A stretch of DNA of 64,000 nt from SH-MAG3 sp036374995 (lineage in GTDB: Bacteria > Gemmatimonadota > Gemmatimonadetes > Longimicrobiales > RSA9). The notes beneath the pieces are model-generated. The model was given only the letters and a program-made list of their open reading frames with translations, searched no databases and had not been told where the DNA came from. Shown piece after piece: positions 60,722-64,000 of the stretch; the first letter of the stretch is position 1; every line of letters starts with the position of its first letter. The translations under genes were made by a program, and so were the position numbers. Location: positions 1 through 64,000 of the forward strand of contig DASUSS010000048.1 of assembly GCA_036374995.1 (NCBI GenBank), in the 5' to 3' direction.

Positions 60722-63700
60722 ATGAGCGTGTCCCGAAGCCCTGACGTGCACGACGAGGAGCCGCTGACGACGACGGGGACTCCGACCGTCTCGCCGCTCG
60801 CGTCGGTCATCGATGCGCTCAGGGTCATCGCGACCGATGACGAGGTTCCTCTGGCGCTCCGCTTCGCCGAGCTGTTCCTGGAGGAAGCGACGGCGGAGTT
60901 CTTCATGGAGCGCACGCCGGATACGGTGGCGGCCCTGGTGCTCTCCGCGTTCCGTCACCTTCAGAGATCCGCCCCCGAGCGCGTCGACGTGACGGTTTCC
61001 ACGCCGGAGCAGGAGCCGGTGCCGTGGAGCGCACCCGTGACGGTGATCCGTACGCACGTGGCGGAGGCGCCGTTCATCGTGGACTCGATCCGCGAATATC
61101 TGCACGTTCGACAGTTGCCGGTCGAGCGCTTCCTCCATCCGGTGCTGCAGGTGGTGCGCGCGGGTGACGGCGCCATCGTGTCGATCGGCCCGGGCTCGGC
61201 CGGTCCGCCGCTCGAATCTCTCGTGCACTGCGAGGTCGGGCGCATTGATGACGCGGCCATCGACTCACTCCGTGCGGAGCTGCGCAGCAGTCTCGAGGAC
61301 GTGGCCATCGTCACGACGGACTTCGAGCCGATGATGAACGCGCTGCACGCTGCGACCGCATCGCTCGACTCCGCGGCTCGCCGACTGCCCGGGCGCGAGG
61401 CCGAGGTACGGGAAGTACGCGAGTTCCTCGACTGGCTGCGCGACAACTTCGTGTTCCTCGGTTACTGCGAGACGGGCTCGATCGGTGTACCGGACGCGCG
61501 CCATGGCACCACACGTATTCACCTCGGCCTCGCCCGTCAGCCCGCGTGGTCGGATCGCATCCGGCGCGCGACGGAATCGCAGCCACCGCCGCCCGCCGCG
61601 GGCGCCGCGCCGGCCGCCGCCGGCGACGGGCCTCGCTGGCCGCCGCGCCTGCTGATCGTGACACAGACGGATGCGGAGTCCACGGTGCACCGGCGCGAGC
61701 GCATGCACGACATCACGCTGCGCACGGTCGACCCGGACGACCGTATCCTCGGCGAGCGCCACTTCCTCGGTCTGTTCCGCGAGCGCGCCTTCCACGAGGA
61801 GGCCGAGCACATCCCGATCCTGCGGCACAAGCTCGAGCTCATCCTGGAGCGCGCGGGGTGGCGCGAGGAATCCCACAACCATCGCGAGGCGGTCAAGATC
61901 TTCAACTCGATGCCGAAGGACGAGCTGTTCCACGCCTCGTCCGTCGACATCGGCCGGCAGATCGATGTCATCCTCGCCCAGTACTACACGCGTCAGGTAA
62001 AGGTCACGCTGCGGCCGGATCCGACCGGACGCACCGTATCCGTCATGGTGATCATGCCCCGTGACCGGTACTCGGGGCGCGCCCGCCGCGGCATCCTGAC
62101 CGAGCTCATCCGGCAGCTGGACGCCTCGGTATTGAACACCAATCTGGTCATGGGTGGAGGCGAGCAGGCGCGGCTGCACTTCCAGCTCGCGGCCCCGGCG
62201 GAGCGGACCAGGTCGCTGGTGGCCGAGCAGCTCGAGCAGCGCGTGCGGACGCTGATCCAGACCTGGACCGACGTGCTCGAGATGCGCCTCGCCCGCAGCC
62301 GCTCGACGGACGAGGCGCGCCGTCAGGCGCAGCGCTGGGGCGCGGCGTTCAGCCCGGAGTACCAGGCTGCGGTCGAGCCGGAACAGGCGGTCGCCGACAT
62401 CGAGGCGATCGAGTCCATGGAGGCAGCCGCTCGCATGGTCGACCTGCGCCTGAGCAATCGGGAGCCGGCCGGCGGCGAGCCCGTGACCCTGCTCACGGTC
62501 TACATGCGCGGCACTCGGCTCGTGCTCTCCGACGTCATGCCCGGCCTGGAGAACGCCGGACTGCGCGTGCTGTCGATGAGTCCGTTCGAGGCGCGCGACG
62601 ATACCGGCACCACGTTCATCTACGTGTTCGCCGTACAGGATGCCGCCCGACAGCCGATCGACCTGGATGCGCGCGGCGCGGTGCTCACCGAGGCGCTGCT
62701 CGCGGTCGGTGCCGGCGAGGCGGCGAATGACTCGCTCAACGAGCTCGTGCTCCACGCCGGCCTCGCCTGGCGCGAGGTGGACGTGCTGCGACTGTACTGC
62801 GAGTACGCGTTCCAGCTCGGGCTCGCGCCCGCCCGCCTCGCTCTCACCGCAGCGCTCCGCGCGCAGCCTTCCGCCGCCCGCCTGCTCGTCACCATGTTCG
62901 CGCGGAAATTCGATCCGGCCGTCCCGGACAGTCCGGCGGAGCGGGACGCCGCCGTCGCTGGCCTGTGCAGCGAGTACACGTCGGCACTCGAGAGCGTGAC
63001 GTCGCTCGCCCAGGATCGCGCTCTGCGCAACCTGCTCGCGCTGCTCCGTGCCACGGTGCGCACGAACTATTTCCTGCACGGCGGCGCGCGCCCGACGCGC
63101 CGCTCCGGCGGCGTGCCCTACATCTCCGTCAAGATCCTGAACGAGCACCTCCAGTCCATCGTATCGAGTCGGCTGCGCGCCGAGGTGTGGGTGCAGTCCG
63201 CGCGGATGGCGGGCGTGCATCTGCGTGGCGGGCCGGTGTCGCGCGGGGGGCTGCGCCACAGCGACCGGCCCGATGACCTGCGGACCGAGGTGCTCGGCCT
63301 CGTGCGCACGCAGTCGGTGAAGAACTGCGTGATCGTTCCGGCCGGCTCGAAGGGCGGTTTCGTGACCCGGCGCCAGCCGGCGGACCCGCAGCAGGCTGCT
63401 GCGGAGGTGGTCGAGCAGTACCGCACGCTGATCCGCGGCCTTCTCGATGTCACGGACAACCTGACGGGCGCGGGCGTCGTCCGGCCGGAGAGCATGGTCA
63501 TCCACGATGGCGCGGACCCGTACCTCGTCGTCGCCGCGGACAAGGGTACGGCGCGCTTCTCCGACGTCGCCAACGAGGTTGCCGCCGAGTACGGCTTCTG
63601 GCTCGGCGACGCGTTCGCGTCGGGCGGCTCGAACGGCTACGACCACAAGGGCGTCGGCATCACCGCACGGGGCGCATGGATGTGCGTGCAGCGGCACTTC

Positions 63701-64000
63701 CGCGAGCTCGACCTCGACATCCGGACCGAGCCGTTCACCGTCGCCGGCATCGGCGACATGAGTGGCGATGTCTTCGGCAACGGGATGCTTCTCTCGCCCG
63801 CGATCCGTCTCGTCGCTGCGTTCGACCACCGCAACATCTTCGTGGATCCGACACCCGACGCCGCGCGGACGTACGCCGAACGGCAGCGGCTGTTCGCGCT
63901 CGGCCGCTCGAGCTGGGAGGACTTCAATGTCACGCTGCTCAGCGAGGGCGGCTTCATCGTGCCGCGCGGCATCAAGACGATCGAGCTGTCACCCCCGGCC
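60722..64000 (+). CDS. gdhB: NAD-dependent glutamate dehydrogenase, large type (5' part)
   Basis: An open frame of 1093 codons continues past the window end. ATG 60722 follows AGGAGGAG. Residues 110-160 match the N-terminal ACT-like region (VIRTHVAEAPFIVDSI), then REFLDWLRDNFVFLGY near 235, and the GDH catalytic core begins around residue 830 with GGLRHSDRPDD and PAGSKGGFV (nucleotide and Glu-binding Lys), GGSNGYDHKGVGITARGAW and GDMSGDVFGNGM. It matches the ~1600-aa GDH (180-kDa class) that oxidises glutamate to 2-oxoglutarate with NAD+. The C-terminal third is outside the window. Confidence 0.93.
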   Translation, partial: MSVSRSPDVHDEEPLTTTGTPTVSPLASVIDALRVIATDDEVPLALRFAELFLEEATAEFFMERTPDTVAALVLSAFRHLQRSAPERVDVTVSTPEQEPVPWSAPVTVIRTHVAEAPFIVDSIREYLHVRQLPVERFLHPVLQVVRAGDGAIVSIGPGSAGPPLESLVHCEVGRIDDAAIDSLRAELRSSLEDVAIVTTDFEPMMNALHAATASLDSAARRLPGREAEVREVREFLDWLRDNFVFLGYCETGSIGVPDARHGTTRIHLGLARQPAWSDRIRRATESQPPPPAAGAAPAAAGDGPRWPPRLLIVTQTDAESTVHRRERMHDITLRTVDPDDRILGERHFLGLFRERAFHEEAEHIPILRHKLELILERAGWREESHNHREAVKIFNSMPKDELFHASSVDIGRQIDVILAQYYTRQVKVTLRPDPTGRTVSVMVIMPRDRYSGRARRGILTELIRQLDASVLNTNLVMGGGEQARLHFQLAAPAERTRSLVAEQLEQRVRTLIQTWTDVLEMRLARSRSTDEARRQAQRWGAAFSPEYQAAVEPEQAVADIEAIESMEAAARMVDLRLSNREPAGGEPVTLLTVYMRGTRLVLSDVMPGLENAGLRVLSMSPFEARDDTGTTFIYVFAVQDAARQPIDLDARGAVLTEALLAVGAGEAANDSLNELVLHAGLAWREVDVLRLYCEYAFQLGLAPARLALTAALRAQPSAARLLVTMFARKFDPAVPDSPAERDAAVAGLCSEYTSALESVTSLAQDRALRNLLALLRATVRTNYFLHGGARPTRRSGGVPYISVKILNEHLQSIVSSRLRAEVWVQSARMAGVHLRGGPVSRGGLRHSDRPDDLRTEVLGLVRTQSVKNCVIVPAGSKGGFVTRRQPADPQQAAAEVVEQYRTLIRGLLDVTDNLTGAGVVRPESMVIHDGADPYLVVAADKGTARFSDVANEVAAEYGFWLGDAFASGGSNGYDHKGVGITARGAWMCVQRHFRELDLDIRTEPFTVAGIGDMSGDVFGNGMLLSPAIRLVAAFDHRNIFVDPTPDAARTYAERQRLFALGRSSWEDFNVTLLSEGGFIVPRGIKTIELSPPA

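Noticed and set aside
61265..63829. 854-aa open frame on the minus strand inside the glutamate dehydrogenase gene
   Set aside because: The plus strand encodes clear GDH motifs through this region. The antisense frame is Arg/His/Ala-rich with no domain and arises from GC-rich third positions.
1..64000. CRISPR arrays, tRNA or rRNA genes, complete insertion sequences
   Set aside because: No regularly spaced direct repeats, cloverleaf-like conserved TTCGAATCC blocks with anticodon arms, or transposase motifs were found on reading; only the repeat elements listed were seen.

Overview
The window is a GC-rich bacterial chromosome segment with dense, mostly short-spaced genes on both strands. No gap between genes exceeds about 300 bases, and no rRNA, tRNA, CRISPR array or complete insertion sequence was seen. 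A Gemmatimonadota-type host is the best guess. The supporting content is many secreted metallopeptidases, a TolB-propeller/amidohydrolase fusion, a sortilin-like BNR-repeat protein, a PorV/PorQ-family outer-membrane protein, large multiheme cytochromes, Gram-negative envelope systems (RND efflux, TolC, C-terminal-Phe beta barrels) and an actinobacterial-type glycogen synthase. This lineage is inferred from gene content only; no marker gene is present.

Layout. 0-7.6 kb holds a Zn/Cd/Pb P1B-ATPase overlapping a metallophosphoesterase, an MFS exporter and an APC permease whose 3' ends lie in the two arms of a perfect 34-bp inverted repeat, a Gfo/Idh/MocA oxidoreductase and a glycine-zipper protein. 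7.8-15.3 kb holds a propeller/amidohydrolase, an M14 peptidase that begins inside a ~235-bp inverted-repeat element, a tandem universal stress protein and a DUF305 membrane protein. 15.3-21.8 kb is a five-gene minus-strand operon: b-type membrane cytochrome, 20-heme cytochrome c, 13-heme cytochrome c, outer-membrane beta barrel and membrane-anchored Fe-S flavoprotein. It looks like a transmembrane electron conduit and is the most exciting system in the window. 22-27 kb holds DUF302, a CsoR copper sensor, a formate/nitrite channel, a gene remnant, a cupin, a peptidoglycan amidase and an AP-superfamily phosphodiesterase.

27-40 kb is rich in redox and copper genes: a Tll0287-like haem lipoprotein beside two small membrane proteins, a Tat-exported methionine-rich multicopper oxidase, a soluble PQQ-type sugar dehydrogenase, and a complete Cus-type system (TolC, adaptor, CusA-like RND pump, response regulator, histidine kinase) with a candidate direct-repeat operator. 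40-55 kb holds a type II GAPDH remnant, an NTF2-like protein, a nitrilase-fold hydrolase lacking the catalytic Lys, a CE4 deacetylase, an acyltransferase, a CAPC thioredoxin, a giant BNR-repeat protein, a glycogen synthase, an alpha/beta hydrolase lipoprotein, a PorV-like protein, a secretin-like orphan and an M1 aminopeptidase. 55-64 kb holds a glycine-zipper protein, a KaiC-like ATPase/GAF histidine kinase/unknown-protein operon with a candidate leader peptide, an M23 peptidase, and the 5' part of a large NAD-dependent glutamate dehydrogenase that runs off the window.
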